Shown here in pieces: positions 18,229-28,082 of a stretch of DNA of 64,000 nt. The position numbers were made by a program, and so were the translations under genes. Where the stretch lies: positions 16,247 to 80,246 of the forward strand of contig CAJWBQ010000023.1 in the NCBI GenBank assembly GCA_913020115.1, in the 5' to 3' direction. Position 1 is the stretch's first letter. The number at the start of each line of letters is the position of its first letter. The notes beneath the pieces were generated by a model. It did no database searches, had not been told where the DNA came from, and worked only from the letters and a program-made list of their open reading frames with translations. This DNA comes from an uncultured Cellvibrionales bacterium. Lineage in GTDB: Bacteria > Pseudomonadota > Gammaproteobacteria > Pseudomonadales > Cellvibrionaceae.

Positions 18229-19104
18229 CTATTCAGGCCGCCTGAATATCGTTTTTCCCAAAAACTCAAACTGCCTAATTTCTTTTGGCATACTTTCACT
18301 GTGCCCTATAAACAGCACGCCTCCAGGTCGCAGCAAATCAAAGTAACGAAGAATGAGTTTATATTGCGTTTCCTTATCAAAATAAATCATCACATTACGA
18401 CAAAATATAACATCGAAGGGGCCATGTATTGGCCAGTCATGTAAGAGGTTTAGCGTTTTAAAGGTAATAAGATTCGACAACCTCCGATCCACCCTTACAA
18501 AACCGAGGTTTTTTCCTGATCCTTTATGGAACCATTCACGTTTCATAGAAGGTTCAAGGTCTTTGATGCGGTCTTGCTTATAGATACCTGCACTACCGGT
18601 CGCCACGACATTGGAATCGAGATCTGTTGCTAAAATTCGCACATCCCATGAAGAAATTTCTGGCCCCATGGCTTCCAATAAAGTGATCGCCGCACTATAG
18701 GGCTCTTCACCGGTTGAGCAGGCAGAAGACCATATTCTCAAGCGGCGACCATCGCTCTCTCGGCGTTGCTGCTTAAGCATCTCGGGCAGCATTACATCTC
18801 GCAAGTAATCAAAATGGTGAGATTCGCGAAAAAAACTGGTCAAGTTTGTTGTGATGGCATTGGTGAAATTTGGCAGCTCTGAAGCTTCATCATTCTTAAG
18901 CAAAGTACAATAGTCTGAAAAGCTGTCGAGCCCTAGCTCACGCGTGCGTCGCATGAGACGGCGGTACACCATCTCACGCTTGCGCTCGCCCAGCACGATG
19001 CCTGTAGAACCATACACAAGCTTGCAAATAAAACTAAACTCACGATCACTTAGAGTGTATTTATTGGAGCGGACATTAGCCTCTGAACTCAAAATTCCTT
19101 CCAA
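18229..19104 (-). CDS. cheR: Chemotaxis receptor methyltransferase CheR
   Basis: This SAM-dependent methyltransferase (up to 291 residues) methylates receptor glutamates. An N-terminal helical domain ([32 protein letters not shown]) precedes the SAM-binding domain ([41 protein letters not shown]). The reading frame opens at TTG 19104, inside the last codons of the upstream receptor gene, overlapping it by 16 bp; a TTG at 19092 is the other choice. No in-frame ATG occurs before the conserved core, so a non-ATG start with translational coupling is likely. The upstream receptor ends in DWKEF, a tail of the type that binds the CheR beta-subdomain. Confidence 0.95.
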   Translation of the reverse strand: MEGILSSEANVRSNKYTLSDREFSFICKLVYGSTGIVLGERKREMVYRRLMRRTRELGLDSFSDYCTLLKNDEASELPNFTNAITTNLTSFFRESHHFDYLRDVMLPEMLKQQRRESDGRRLRIWSSACSTGEEPYSAAITLLEAMGPEISSWDVRILATDLDSNVVATGSAGIYKQDRIKDLEPSMKREWFHKGSGKNLGFVRVDRRLSNLITFKTLNLLHDWPIHGPFDVIFCRNVMIYFDKETQYKLILRYFDLLRPGGVLFIGHSESMPKEIRQFEFLGKTIFRRPE

Positions 19105-22100
19105 TCATCATCACCGCCACGGGAAACTGGTGCAGCGGCTTTCGGGCGACGTGCGCCTTTAGCTTTAGGGGCCGTTCTAATCCCCGTTTGCGCTCCACCT
19201 GTTTGCGCTCCACCTGTTTGCGCCCCCGTATTGAAAAAGCTAACCTGATCAAGCAAGCCCTGAGACTGTTCTTCCATCGATTTACTAGAAGCACTCGCCT
19301 CTTCTACCAGTGCAGCGTTTTGCTGGGTCATTTCATCCATCTGGGAAATGGCTTGACTGACTTCGTTGATTCCCGCGGCCTGCTCAGTGCTGGCGCTGTT
19401 AATGTCCGAAATCATTGTCACCACCTCAGTAACCGACTCCACCAGTACGCCAAAGGTTTGGCCGGTCTCATCAACCAACTTGGTGCCTTTACCCACTGCA
19501 TCAACACTGTCGCTAATCAGGCCCTTAATTTCTTTGGCCGCCGCGGCACTGCGTCCCGCTAAGTTGCGAACCTCTGCGGCTACAACCGCAAACCCTCGAC
19601 CCTGCTCACCCGCTCGTGCGGCTTCCACCGCGGCATTCAAGGCCAGCAAGTTAGTTTGGAAAGCGATCTCATCAATCACACCAATAATGTCCGCAATTTT
19701 CTTACTGGATGTATTGATTTCTTCCATTGCGGTTACGGCATTTTGCACCACTTCGCCACCGCTGCTGGCTTTCTGCATCACTGCATTCGCCAATTTGGTC
19801 GCCTCAGAAGCGTTCTCTGCATTCTGCTGTACGGTAGTGGTTAACTCCTCCATTGCCGACGCGGTTTCCTCCAAGCTTGAAGCTTGCGATTCAGTACGCT
19901 GACTGAGGTCATTATTGCCCTCAGCAATTTCCCGCGCGGCTCCAAATACGTTATTAGACGCTTCGCGAATTTCAGTCACCATGGACAACAAATTACCCAA
20001 GGATGAATTCATGGCGTTGGCGAGTGCTAAAAATTCCCCACCATATTCACCATCCATCGTGGTGCAAAGGTCTCCTTCAGCCAGAGCTTCCGCCACTGTA
20101 ATGGCCGCGTTTACGGGTTGCACAACGCTGTCCATCAAGCCATTAATGCCGTTACCCAATTGCGCCATGAAACCTGTGTATTGTGCAGTATCAATTCGGC
20201 TGTCTAACTCGCCTTTAGCGGCCGCGGAAATTAATTGCTCTATCTGTCGCTGAGCGTCCATCTCTTCTGTATTGTCTTCCCATTGAATGGCCGTTCCCAC
20301 ATGTTTGCCGACACTGTCTTTCAAGGCAATAGCCGTCAAGCCAAACTCCAAGCCTGCCACTGAAATGTCTGTCTTGTAGGGAAGGTTGTCAGGGTTCGAG
20401 AGCAAATTCTGTTGATGAGCGGGATTTTTATGGAAAATATCAAAATTTGATCCTACTATTTTATCCGTTCTCAATGCGGGCAGCACCGTGCGTAATTGCG
20501 CCTCACGTCTCGACATCATGGCTTCAGCCGAAGGGTTCATATAAACAATATTACCTTTTGTATCGGCCATCATCAGGTTAGTCGTCATGCCTTCTACAGC
20601 AGAGCTGAGTCGACCCACTTCAATTTGATTCGCTCGCTCCTCCGTCATGTCTTGCCACTCCAGGGCGCAGCCGATGTGCTCACCCTCAAGGTTCACAATA
20701 CCAGTAACACTAAGCTGGAAAATCAAATGGGACACATTAATATCTGCCCGCCAAGGCAGGTTGTTGATATCACCCAAGATTTTCCGCTGATGCGCTGGGT
20801 TGGCATGGAAGCTATCGATACAATTGCCCATCAAGAACTCATCCGAGGCTCGGAAACCAGGCCAAACCTGCGCGAAGGTGGCCTCGTGCTTTTGCAGTAA
20901 GCCGAGCGTAGCCTGGTTGTAATAGGTTATTTTCAAATCGCGATCAATCATCATCGACGCCGTGCCCGACTGATCAATAGCGCCTTGAAGCTGCGCAGCC
21001 TTGTTTGCCGCCGCTCGAGCACCTGTTACATCCTGCCACTCGAGCGAATTCCCTACATAGCCACCGTCGCCGTCTATAACGGCAGTAACATTCAACTCAA
21101 AGGTAAGATGCTCAACTTGGATATCGGCTTGCCAAGGAAGATTCTTAGGATCATCTAGCAGCTTGCGCTGATGAGAGGGGTCTTTATGGAAACCGTCGAT
21201 ACAGGCGCCAATAAGTGCGCTTTCGGAGGCCACAAAACCAGGGTATTTCTTTTGAAAGGTGGCCTCATGGTCTTTCAGTAACTTCAGGGTCGCTTCATTG
21301 GCATAAGTGATGATGAAATCACGGTCAATCATTACCTGAGCCGTGCCTGATTGATCCACAGAAGCCTGCAAACGTACTGCCTTATCAGCTTGAACTCTAG
21401 CTTCAGTGACATCTTGCCATTCAAGTGAATTGCCTACGTACTTGCCATCGCCGTCCATCACCGCGGTAACGTTCAATTCGAAGCTTAGATGCTCAACTTG
21501 AATATCTGTCTTCCAGGGCAGATTATTTGGGTCGTCCAAAATTTTCCGCTGGTGACTAGGGTCTTTATGGAAACTGTCAATACAGGTGCCGATAATCGCA
21601 TTTTCACTGGCTACAAACCCAGGGTATTTTTTCTGAAAGGTTTCTTCATGACCTTTCAACAACTGCATGGTCGCCTTATTGGCATAGGTGATTACAAGGT
21701 CGCGATCAACCATTACCTGAGCGGTGCCCGATTGGTCAACCGCACCCTGCAAGCGTGTCGCCTTATCAGCTTCAGCTCGCGTCGCCGTGACATCTTGCCA
21801 CTCTAATGAGTTACCTAGATACTCACCCTTAGACCCCGTTATGGCGGTAACATTAAGCTCAAACTTCAAATGTTCTATTTCAATATCGGCTTGCCAAGGT
21901 AAATTGTTTACATCGTCCAATATTTTTCGCTGATGAGAAGGATCTTTATGAAAGCCATCGATACAAGTACCTATAATATTGTCGGCATCAAAACCAGGAT
22001 ATTTTTTCTGGAAAGTAGTTTCGTTATCCTTCAGCAATTTTACAGTAGCGGCATTAGCATAGGTGACCACTAAGTCTCTATCAATCATGACAATAGGTGT

Positions 22101-22613
22101 ACCCGATTGATCAAGAGCCCCTTTTATAAACGCACTGTCGTCCTTATTACCCATAGCCTTACCCTCTGTCTCGCTAGCTGTATCAATATTTGAATTCATT
22201 GCTGAAGCACTCTCAGCCGCTTCAATCATGGTGCTGGCCAGAAGGCCATAAACTTCAGTCCAAGCCTGCTTCAACGGCGCGGTGAAATCATCACCTAAGC
22301 CGGCCTCAAGCGTTTCTAACAATGCCGCACCCACCACATCGTAATGTGCCGGCTCCACACCGTAAGTGCCGTGCCGCTCGCCCAGCTGCTGGACCACTGG
22401 TATCAATTTATCGGGTTTATTCAGCAGCGCTACAGCGCTACCGATCATCGTCATGAGTTTTTTGCCCTGTTCTTCCATATCCGCTTTAAAAAGAGACTGA
22501 AGTTCTGGCATCTTTTCGAACAGCTTAGTATAAAAAATGTCGGCAGCCTGCTCGGAAATAAGAGCAACTTTTTTCCAACTCTCTTGAACTTGTTTTGTCT
22601 GTTTTGGTGTCAT
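19089..22613 (-). CDS. Soluble globin-PAS(x5)-MCP chemoreceptor, predicted oxygen/NO sensor
   Basis: This is a 1174-residue chemoreceptor with no transmembrane segment. Residues 1-135 form a haemoglobin-type globin close in pattern to Vitreoscilla haemoglobin. It has Y28 (B10), F42 (CD1), Q49 (E7) and proximal H81 (F8) in GERHGTYGV. Five PAS-type repeats follow (starts near 168, 293, 420, 547 and 674), four beginning DQSGT and carrying [14 protein letters not shown] blocks. A HAMP-like region (about 800-880) leads to the MCP signalling hairpin ([19 protein letters not shown]). The tail has a short AQTGG repeat and ends DWKEF. The MCP overlaps cheW upstream by one base and cheR downstream by 16. 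In Pseudomonas che2 this slot holds Aer2, a soluble haem-PAS oxygen receptor. The globin sensing role is inferred. Confidence 0.93.
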   Translation of the reverse strand: MTPKQTKQVQESWKKVALISEQAADIFYTKLFEKMPELQSLFKADMEEQGKKLMTMIGSAVALLNKPDKLIPVVQQLGERHGTYGVEPAHYDVVGAALLETLEAGLGDDFTAPLKQAWTEVYGLLASTMIEAAESASAMNSNIDTASETEGKAMGNKDDSAFIKGALDQSGTPIVMIDRDLVVTYANAATVKLLKDNETTFQKKYPGFDADNIIGTCIDGFHKDPSHQRKILDDVNNLPWQADIEIEHLKFELNVTAITGSKGEYLGNSLEWQDVTATRAEADKATRLQGAVDQSGTAQVMVDRDLVITYANKATMQLLKGHEETFQKKYPGFVASENAIIGTCIDSFHKDPSHQRKILDDPNNLPWKTDIQVEHLSFELNVTAVMDGDGKYVGNSLEWQDVTEARVQADKAVRLQASVDQSGTAQVMIDRDFIITYANEATLKLLKDHEATFQKKYPGFVASESALIGACIDGFHKDPSHQRKLLDDPKNLPWQADIQVEHLTFELNVTAVIDGDGGYVGNSLEWQDVTGARAAANKAAQLQGAIDQSGTASMMIDRDLKITYYNQATLGLLQKHEATFAQVWPGFRASDEFLMGNCIDSFHANPAHQRKILGDINNLPWRADINVSHLIFQLSVTGIVNLEGEHIGCALEWQDMTEERANQIEVGRLSSAVEGMTTNLMMADTKGNIVYMNPSAEAMMSRREAQLRTVLPALRTDKIVGSNFDIFHKNPAHQQNLLSNPDNLPYKTDISVAGLEFGLTAIALKDSVGKHVGTAIQWEDNTEEMDAQRQIEQLISAAAKGELDSRIDTAQYTGFMAQLGNGINGLMDSVVQPVNAAITVAEALAEGDLCTTMDGEYGGEFLALANAMNSSLGNLLSMVTEIREASNNVFGAAREIAEGNNDLSQRTESQASSLEETASAMEELTTTVQQNAENASEATKLANAVMQKASSGGEVVQNAVTAMEEINTSSKKIADIIGVIDEIAFQTNLLALNAAVEAARAGEQGRGFAVVAAEVRNLAGRSAAAAKEIKGLISDSVDAVGKGTKLVDETGQTFGVLVESVTEVVTMISDINSASTEQAAGINEVSQAISQMDEMTQQNAALVEEASASSKSMEEQSQGLLDQVSFFNTGAQTGGAQTGGAQTGIRTAPKAKGARRPKAAAPVSRGGDDDWKEF
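20217..22112 (-). repeat. Five tandem PAS-coding repeats of about 375-381 bp
   Basis: Within the globin-MCP gene, five units follow one another at approximately 22112-21738, 21737-21357, 21356-20976, 20975-20595 and 20594-20217. Units 2 and 3 are nearly identical in protein (both [43 protein letters not shown]). Units 1 and 4 are more diverged and unit 5 is most diverged. The gradient suggests stepwise internal duplication with the most recent event between units 2 and 3. Confidence 0.85.
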
Positions 22614-23101
22614 TAGAGGCTACCTACTTTTTCACTGTCAAATAAATCTTCTACGTCCAACAAACGCAACGCATCCAATAAAATAATCATTTTGTCTTCC
22701 ATGACAGCCATTCCCTTTAAAAAACGGTTATCAATTCGACTGCCAAAATCTGGCGCTTCCTTTACTGCTGTATTGTCAACTTTGTAGACGTCTGACACTT
22801 CATCAACAACAACGCCCACCATGGATCTTTTCTCACGCACCATACCCTGCAAAACGATGACCACAGTGGTGGCATCGTACTCTTTACTCGTGCGGTTAAA
22901 ACGTTGATGTAAATCAACTATGGGCACAATAACGCCACGCAGATTGATCACACCCTTCAGATAATCCGGGGTGTTCGGAATTTCGGTGACTGGAGACCAC
23001 TCGCGAATTTCCTGTACGGAAAGTATGTCTACGCCAAACTCTTCCTTCCCAAGTTTAAAGGTGAGGTATTCTTGGTCAGCAAGGGCTAATGTATGAGGCA
23101 T
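22613..23101 (-). CDS. cheW: Chemotaxis adaptor CheW (second copy)
   Basis: This 162-residue scaffold protein links receptors to CheA. The ATG at 23101 ([13 protein letters not shown]) is preferred because GGAGG lies 9 bases upstream; the earlier ATG at 23110 abuts that site directly. CheW-domain blocks are visible: [34 protein letters not shown] and DEVSDV. It ends with TAATG, sharing one base with the start of the globin-MCP gene, so the two are translationally coupled. It is clearly paralogous to the neighbouring cheW. Confidence 0.94.
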   Translation of the reverse strand: MPHTLALADQEYLTFKLGKEEFGVDILSVQEIREWSPVTEIPNTPDYLKGVINLRGVIVPIVDLHQRFNRTSKEYDATTVVIVLQGMVREKRSMVGVVVDEVSDVYKVDNTAVKEAPDFGSRIDNRFLKGMAVMEDKMIILLDALRLLDVEDLFDSEKVGSL

Positions 23102-23102
23102 T

Positions 23103-23618
23103 TTAATCATCCTCCAAGGTTAGCAATTGCTCGGTAGAAATAATTGTCACGACATTGTCACCTACGTTCACCAAACCCTCGACCATATCGACAGGCAGAG
23201 TTCCGCCAAAATTTGGCGCCTTCTTTACATCCCCATCCTCAACGTTTAATACGTCCGAGACAGCGTCCACCACAAACCCCATCATACAATTCATTGAATC
23301 GTTTTCTAAACTCAAGACAATAACCACGGTGGTATTACTGTAGGTGGGGTCCCCGACTGCAAAACGCATTCGAAGATCGATGATTGGAATAATAATGCCG
23401 CGAATATTGATGACGCCTTTCACATAATCGGGAGAGTTCGGTATCAGTGTGGGGCGCTCCCAACCACGAATTTCCTTAACCGACAAAATCTCTACCCCGT
23501 AGTGTTCACTGCCCAGACAAAACGTTAAGTATTCATCGCCATTTTTGACGAAGTCTATACCTTCGAGATTGACAACACCTTCAACAGGAACGGTTTCCGC
23601 TAATGCTTGTATATCCAC
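23103..23618 (-). CDS. cheW: Chemotaxis adaptor CheW (first copy)
   Basis: This is a 171-residue CheW-domain protein starting at GTG 23618 (MDIQALAETV), with GAGG about 11 bases upstream. Core blocks are YGVEILSVKEIRGWERPTLI, PDYVKGVINIRGIIIPIIDL and FVVDAVSDVLNVE. It carries an N-terminal extension of about 25 residues compared with the next cheW. Two CheW proteins in series may let the array couple two receptor types (the soluble globin-MCP and the membrane MCP), but that is inference. It lies 14 bp after cheA. Confidence 0.94.
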   Translation of the reverse strand: MDIQALAETVPVEGVVNLEGIDFVKNGDEYLTFCLGSEHYGVEILSVKEIRGWERPTLIPNSPDYVKGVINIRGIIIPIIDLRMRFAVGDPTYSNTTVVIVLSLENDSMNCMMGFVVDAVSDVLNVEDGDVKKAPNFGGTLPVDMVEGLVNVGDNVVTIISTEQLLTLEDD

Positions 23619-23632
23619 GATTATCTTTTGCC

Positions 23633-25960
23633 TCAGGCCGCTTGGTGTTGCGAGTTAGAACCAGAACCGCCCGACTTCCTGCCGCGTCGTTTTTGCGATC
23701 GCTCAGAAACCTGACGAATTAAACCCGCAATATCCAAGATCATGGATACAGAACCATCGCCCAATATGGTTGCGCCGGATACACCCTCAACACGTTTGTA
23801 ATTACTCACTAAACTTTTGATCACCACTTGTTGTTGCGCTAGCAGGTCATCTACGAGCAAGCCAATTTTTTGGCCTTCACCTTCAACCACCACCAACAAA
23901 CCATTTTCAAGAACGGTATTATCCGCTTCGATTCCAAATTCTCGATAGATAGGTATGATTGGCACGTTGTCGTCACGCAAACGATAGAGCGCCATATCAC
24001 CGCTCACTCGATTCACCAATTCAGGTTTAATTTGTAGCGACTCTACAATAGAGATAAGTGGCACGATGTAAGTTTCAGTACCAACGCGCACCAACTGTCC
24101 GTCAACGATGGCTAAAGTAAGAGGCAAGTACACCTTGAACGTGGAACCAGATCCGAGTTTCGATTGAATTTCAATTCGCCCACCCAAAGATTTAATATTC
24201 CGTCGCACCACGTCCATTCCCACGCCGCGGCCAGAAATATCACTAACCACTGCGGCGGTAGAAAAACCGGGCTCAAAGATAAGGTCGAAAATGCGACTTT
24301 CTGGCAAGTCCTCGCCCGCCGAGACAATGCCTTTCTCAATCGCTTTTGCCAAGATTACATCTGGATTAATGCCGCGGCCGTCGTCACGAATCTCAATAAC
24401 GATGTTGCCGCCCTGATGATAGGCGTCCAATTTAATGGTGCCCTGTTCAGGCTTGCCATTGGCAAGACGCTCCTCCGCTGGTTCGATACCGTGATCAATA
24501 GCATTGCGCACCAAATGCACCAAGGGATCGCCAATCTGCTCCATCACCGTTTTATCTAATTCGGTTTGCTCACCACTCAATTGCAGATCAACCACCTTGC
24601 CCGTTTTTTGAGCCAAGTCGCGAATCATTCTTGGGAAGCGGTTAAAGGCAAAGCTAATGGGCAGCATGCGGATGCGCATGACGCTTTCCTGCAACTCTTT
24701 GGTATTTTGCAGCAGCTGCTCTAAACCGTTCGACAAACGATCGAGTTTTTCCATTTCAAAATTATTGCCCAACTCAGACAACATTGATTGCGTGATAACT
24801 AGCTCACCCACCAAATTAATTAGGCTGTCAACTTTGTCAATGCCCACCCGAATGGAGGAACTGCTACTCGCGGGTGTTGCAGGTGCAGCTTTTTCACTTT
24901 CTTTGGCGGTAGCCGGTGCCGCGGGAGTTGTTGCTGCGGGAGTTGCTACCGGTGCAGCCTTAGGCTCGGGAGCTGGCTCAGGTTCGGGAACAGGCTCAGG
25001 TTCGGAAACTGGCGCTGAAGCCGCAGGTTCTTGTGGGCTTTCTGCCGCTTGTGCCGATTCTTCAGCCACCACCGGGCTCAATTCTTCCGACGCATCTCCC
25101 ACCAACTCTACTTCGAGTTTGCATTCGTCAACAACCCAATCGAAGACTTCAACAATTTCATCGCGGCTAACGTCGGCGGTCAGCCACAGTGTCCAACTAA
25201 TAAAACACTCATCCGCCGATAGATGATCAAAATCGGGAATGCTTTGAGTGTGCGCTTCGGTGCGCATTGCACCCATAGCGGCAAGTTCACGAAACAAACG
25301 CAGTGGTTCATTGCCGGTCATTAATATTTCTGGGTCGGGCTGGAAGGAAATTTTCCACTCCGCTCCACCACCTGAAGATCCACCGTCCTCGTCAGAACCA
25401 CCGGCGCCTGAAGTGCCATCGTTATTTAGAGAGGCCTCATCGTCCGCCCCAAGCAAGCTATTAATACTCGCCTCAACAATGTCGTTGTGACTTAAACCGG
25501 AATCTACAGAGGGAATGGCAGCGGCATCAGGTACCGTAGTAGAAGCTTCTTCTGACGCAGGCACTGTATCACCGGCCAACATAGCTTCGAAAGCGACAAC
25601 TAATGGGCCTGAGGTGCTGTCATCAATTGGCTCACCCGCCTGCAGAGAACCTACCATCGCTCGCAAGCAGTCACTCGACTGCAATAACAAATCGACTGCT
25701 TCGGTGCTCAGGATTCGGGTGCCATCACGGGCTTCGTCTAGGAGTGTTTCGAGTACGTGGGTAAAATTGGCGATTGCCGTAAAGCCAAAAGTGCCGCTGC
25801 CACCTTTAATTGAATGTGCTGCGCGAAAAATTGTATTGATGACTTCAGCGTCTGGTTGCTCGCCACCATTAATAGCCAGAAGGCCCTGTTCCATGAGATC
25901 CAAGCCTTCCAGGCTCTCTTCAAAAAACACCTCATGAAACTGCTCGAGATCAATGGCCAT
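23633..25960 (-). CDS. cheA: Chemotaxis histidine kinase CheA
   Basis: This is a 775-residue kinase. The P1/HPt domain has the phospho-accepting H49 in FRAAHSIKGGSGTFG. A second, divergent domain (about 195-300) resembles a response-regulator docking region. A Pro/Ala/Glu-rich linker (about 305-375) joins it to the dimerisation and ATPase domains (GELVITQSMLSEL, DPLVHLVRNAIDHGIEP, EIRDDGRGI, FEPGFSTA, SGRGVGMDVVRRNI) and a C-terminal CheW-like regulatory domain. The ATG at 25960 has AGGGAAG upstream. It phosphorylates CheY and CheB. All catalytic boxes are intact. Confidence 0.96.
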   Translation of the reverse strand: MAIDLEQFHEVFFEESLEGLDLMEQGLLAINGGEQPDAEVINTIFRAAHSIKGGSGTFGFTAIANFTHVLETLLDEARDGTRILSTEAVDLLLQSSDCLRAMVGSLQAGEPIDDSTSGPLVVAFEAMLAGDTVPASEEASTTVPDAAAIPSVDSGLSHNDIVEASINSLLGADDEASLNNDGTSGAGGSDEDGGSSGGGAEWKISFQPDPEILMTGNEPLRLFRELAAMGAMRTEAHTQSIPDFDHLSADECFISWTLWLTADVSRDEIVEVFDWVVDECKLEVELVGDASEELSPVVAEESAQAAESPQEPAASAPVSEPEPVPEPEPAPEPKAAPVATPAATTPAAPATAKESEKAAPATPASSSSSIRVGIDKVDSLINLVGELVITQSMLSELGNNFEMEKLDRLSNGLEQLLQNTKELQESVMRIRMLPISFAFNRFPRMIRDLAQKTGKVVDLQLSGEQTELDKTVMEQIGDPLVHLVRNAIDHGIEPAEERLANGKPEQGTIKLDAYHQGGNIVIEIRDDGRGINPDVILAKAIEKGIVSAGEDLPESRIFDLIFEPGFSTAAVVSDISGRGVGMDVVRRNIKSLGGRIEIQSKLGSGSTFKVYLPLTLAIVDGQLVRVGTETYIVPLISIVESLQIKPELVNRVSGDMALYRLRDDNVPIIPIYREFGIEADNTVLENGLLVVVEGEGQKIGLLVDDLLAQQQVVIKSLVSNYKRVEGVSGATILGDGSVSMILDIAGLIRQVSERSQKRRGRKSGGSGSNSQHQAA

Positions 25961-26000
25961 ATTTTCACTTCCCTGATCAAAAATTTTATTGTAACAACGA

Positions 26001-26363
26001 CTAACTTAGCACTCTATCTACGGTGGCCAGCAGCTTCTCAGGGTTGAACGGTTTAACTAACCAACCCGTTGCTCCGGCCTGCTTGCCTTGGGTTTTCTTA
26101 TCGGCCGAAGATTCTGTTGTCAACAATAATATTGGCGTGTATTTATAGTTCGGCAAAGAGCGCAAATTCTTTACTAATTCAATGCCATCCATTATAGGCA
26201 TATTAAGATCGGTCACTACCGCATCAAAACGACCGGTCTTTGCAATCGTTAAGGCCGCCTGGCCGTCGCCGGCATCTTTAACTTGATGACCAGCCGATTG
26301 TAAGGTGGCAGTTACCATATTGCGCATAGACGCCGAGTCGTCAACGACAAGGATTTGTGCCAT
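26001..26363 (-). CDS. cheY: CheY-type single-domain response regulator
   Basis: This 120-residue stand-alone receiver domain has the acid pocket DD (8-9), phospho-acceptor D52 in VVTDLNMPIMDG, and lysine in WLVKPF. It is the likely direct partner of the CheA encoded 40 bp downstream. Whether it acts on a flagellar motor or, as in Che2-type systems, on another output cannot be read from the sequence. It is complete and of normal length. Confidence 0.95.
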   Translation of the reverse strand: MAQILVVDDSASMRNMVTATLQSAGHQVKDAGDGQAALTIAKTGRFDAVVTDLNMPIMDGIELVKNLRSLPNYKYTPILLLTTESSADKKTQGKQAGATGWLVKPFNPEKLLATVDRVLS

Positions 26364-26397
26364 GAAATCACTCCAATAATATTTATTTTAAAATTAC

Positions 26398-26676
26398 TTA
26401 TGCCAAACCAAGTTCTTTTTCTAAACCGAGAAGTCGAGCTGCATCGATTAAAGCCTGGCTCGGTTTCTTCCAAACCAAAGCGCCACCGGTATTGCTAACA
26501 TCACGTGCTAAGGCCACAAACAACTGCAAGCCAGCCGTATCGGCTTTTTTAACATCATCGGCTTTTAATTCAATCGTTGAGGACTTTTGTAGAGATTTAT
26601 GCAAACGAGCCTGCAAGGAAGCCACTTCCGTTATGTCTAATGATTCTCCGCAGGAAAATGTGGTTTTTGCCGCCAT
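26398..26676 (-). CDS. STAS-domain protein (anti-sigma-factor-antagonist type)
   Basis: This is a 92-residue single STAS domain from the ATG at 26676 (MAAKTTFSCGESLDITEV); a TTG three codons upstream is the longer reading. The loop KADTAGLQLFVAL matches the D-S/T-x-G phospho-site motif of SpoIIAA-type proteins, so T may be phosphorylated. STAS proteins located first in chemotaxis-like operons occur in several proteobacteria and may link a partner-switching module to the array; the partner kinase is not in the window. It is 34 bp upstream of cheY on the same strand. Confidence 0.85.
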   Translation of the reverse strand: MAAKTTFSCGESLDITEVASLQARLHKSLQKSSTIELKADDVKKADTAGLQLFVALARDVSNTGGALVWKKPSQALIDAARLLGLEKELGLA

Positions 26677-26798
26677 ACATTTCAACTTCTTGGTTATAAA
26701 AAAATCAGCTAATATGAGGAATTCTCAAATCGCCGCTATCTTACCTAAGTGATGAATCTAGTCCAGTAATTATCGGCACGCAAACCGAATTCATTAAT

Positions 26799-28082
26799 TC
26801 AATTGGCAACAACCCGATTTCTGCCCGTATCTTTCGCTTGATAAACAGCCTTATCAGCTCGATCAAACATGCTGGCAAAACCTTCGCCCTCGCTGTCACG
26901 CATCGAACACACACCAAAACTGGCCGTAATGTCCCGACCCGCCGGTTTTAATTTTTCAACCATTTCGCGAATAAACTCGGCTTTTTTTGTGGCTTCAATT
27001 AAGTCGCAACGATCCAACAAAATGACAAACTCCTCACCGCCGTAGCGACTGACGATATCTTCATCACGGCAGCTTCGATTCAATTCGCCCCCCACCGCGG
27101 AGAGCACTTCATCGCCCACGGCGTGACCTAAGGTGTCATTAATTAACTTAAAATGATCGATGTCGACCATAATCATGCTCAAAGGATGGGAATGACGCAG
27201 CGCCTGCGCAATGCGTTTTGGCACCGCATCCATCAAAAAATGACGATTGTACAAGCCTGTTAATTGATCAACTAGGGCCAGCTCCCGCAACTTGTCCTGC
27301 TGGGTATTCAGCTGTTTCATCAAGAGCTGTGTCTGTATCAGGTTATTCACCCTTGCCTTCAGCTCTTCGCCAAGCACTGGCTTTTGCACATAGTCATTAA
27401 TGCCGCAGCGGAAAAGTTCCAGGCGCCGCGCCGTATCACTGAAAGAACTCATGGCCACGACGGGTACCTGTCGCTTGCCCTCATCTTCGTGATGGCGGAT
27501 GGCGCGAACCAAGGAAGTACCACTGAGCTCTCCCGCCAATAAAATATCAGTGAGCACCAAATCGTAATCATGTTCCAGAAAAGCGGCTTCGGCTTCTTCG
27601 CCCGTGGTGAAATGGTTCACGCTGTGGTCGTTTTCCTCTAAGGTGGCACGAGTTGCTAAAGCCACGCTCAAATTGTCTTCAACGTATAAAATATGCCCAG
27701 CTCCCCGCCCAGCTCGCAACAATTGATTGGTAAATTGACTTAAGTAGTATTCGAAGTTCGTAAAATCTTTTTTCCGAAACACTTCGGTAATACCCAGCGA
27801 AAAAGCCTTTTCCAGCACCTCGTGGCTATAATTAGAGGTGAGTAATAGTACGGCGGCACCGTTATTGGATGAGGTATCCAGACGAATTTTGCCCGCCAGT
27901 TCGTAGCTGTCCCCGTCCGGCAGCTCAGCGGCCATGCAGATCAATTCGAAAACTGCGGTTTGGCAAAGCTGCTCGGCCTCCTGGGCACCTCTCGCCTCGC
28001 TAGTTATAAAATCATTCGATTCGAGCGCCGAGCTTAAAATGCGTCGGTAAGAGCGGGATGGATCAACAATCAATGCATTCAT
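26799..28082 (-). CDS. REC-REC-GGDEF diguanylate cyclase response regulator (PleD-like)
   Basis: This 427-residue protein has two receiver domains and a C-terminal diguanylate cyclase that makes c-di-GMP from GTP. The first receiver (about 1-115) appears degenerate: where the phospho-Asp is expected (CMAAELPDGD), alanine is present. The second (about 130-250) keeps it (LVLTDILLAGELSG). The cyclase has the active GGEEF motif and an RDED inhibitory-site motif nine residues before it. This layout parallels PleD, whose paired receivers control dimerisation. It heads the chemotaxis cluster, about 110 bp upstream of the STAS gene, suggesting input from CheA, but that is inference. Confidence 0.92.
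   Translation of the reverse strand: MNALIVDPSRSYRRILSSALESNDFITSEARGAQEAEQLCQTAVFELICMAAELPDGDSYELAGKIRLDTSSNNGAAVLLLTSNYSHEVLEKAFSLGITEVFRKKDFTNFEYYLSQFTNQLLRAGRGAGHILYVEDNLSVALATRATLEENDHSVNHFTTGEEAEAAFLEHDYDLVLTDILLAGELSGTSLVRAIRHHEDEGKRQVPVVAMSSFSDTARRLELFRCGINDYVQKPVLGEELKARVNNLIQTQLLMKQLNTQQDKLRELALVDQLTGLYNRHFLMDAVPKRIAQALRHSHPLSMIMVDIDHFKLINDTLGHAVGDEVLSAVGGELNRSCRDEDIVSRYGGEEFVILLDRCDLIEATKKAEFIREMVEKLKPAGRDITASFGVCSMRDSEGEGFASMFDRADKAVYQAKDTGRNRVVAN

Noticed and set aside
24657..25226. A 189-codon plus-strand frame rich in Ser/Ala/Gly.
   Set aside because: Antisense of the Pro/Ala/Glu linker of CheA, a low-complexity region that keeps the opposite frame open.
26799..28082. Disrupted or pseudogene response regulator because the first receiver lacks its Asp.
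   Set aside because: The frame is intact and the second receiver and GGEEF domain are complete; a degenerate receiver paired with an active one is known in PleD-like proteins.
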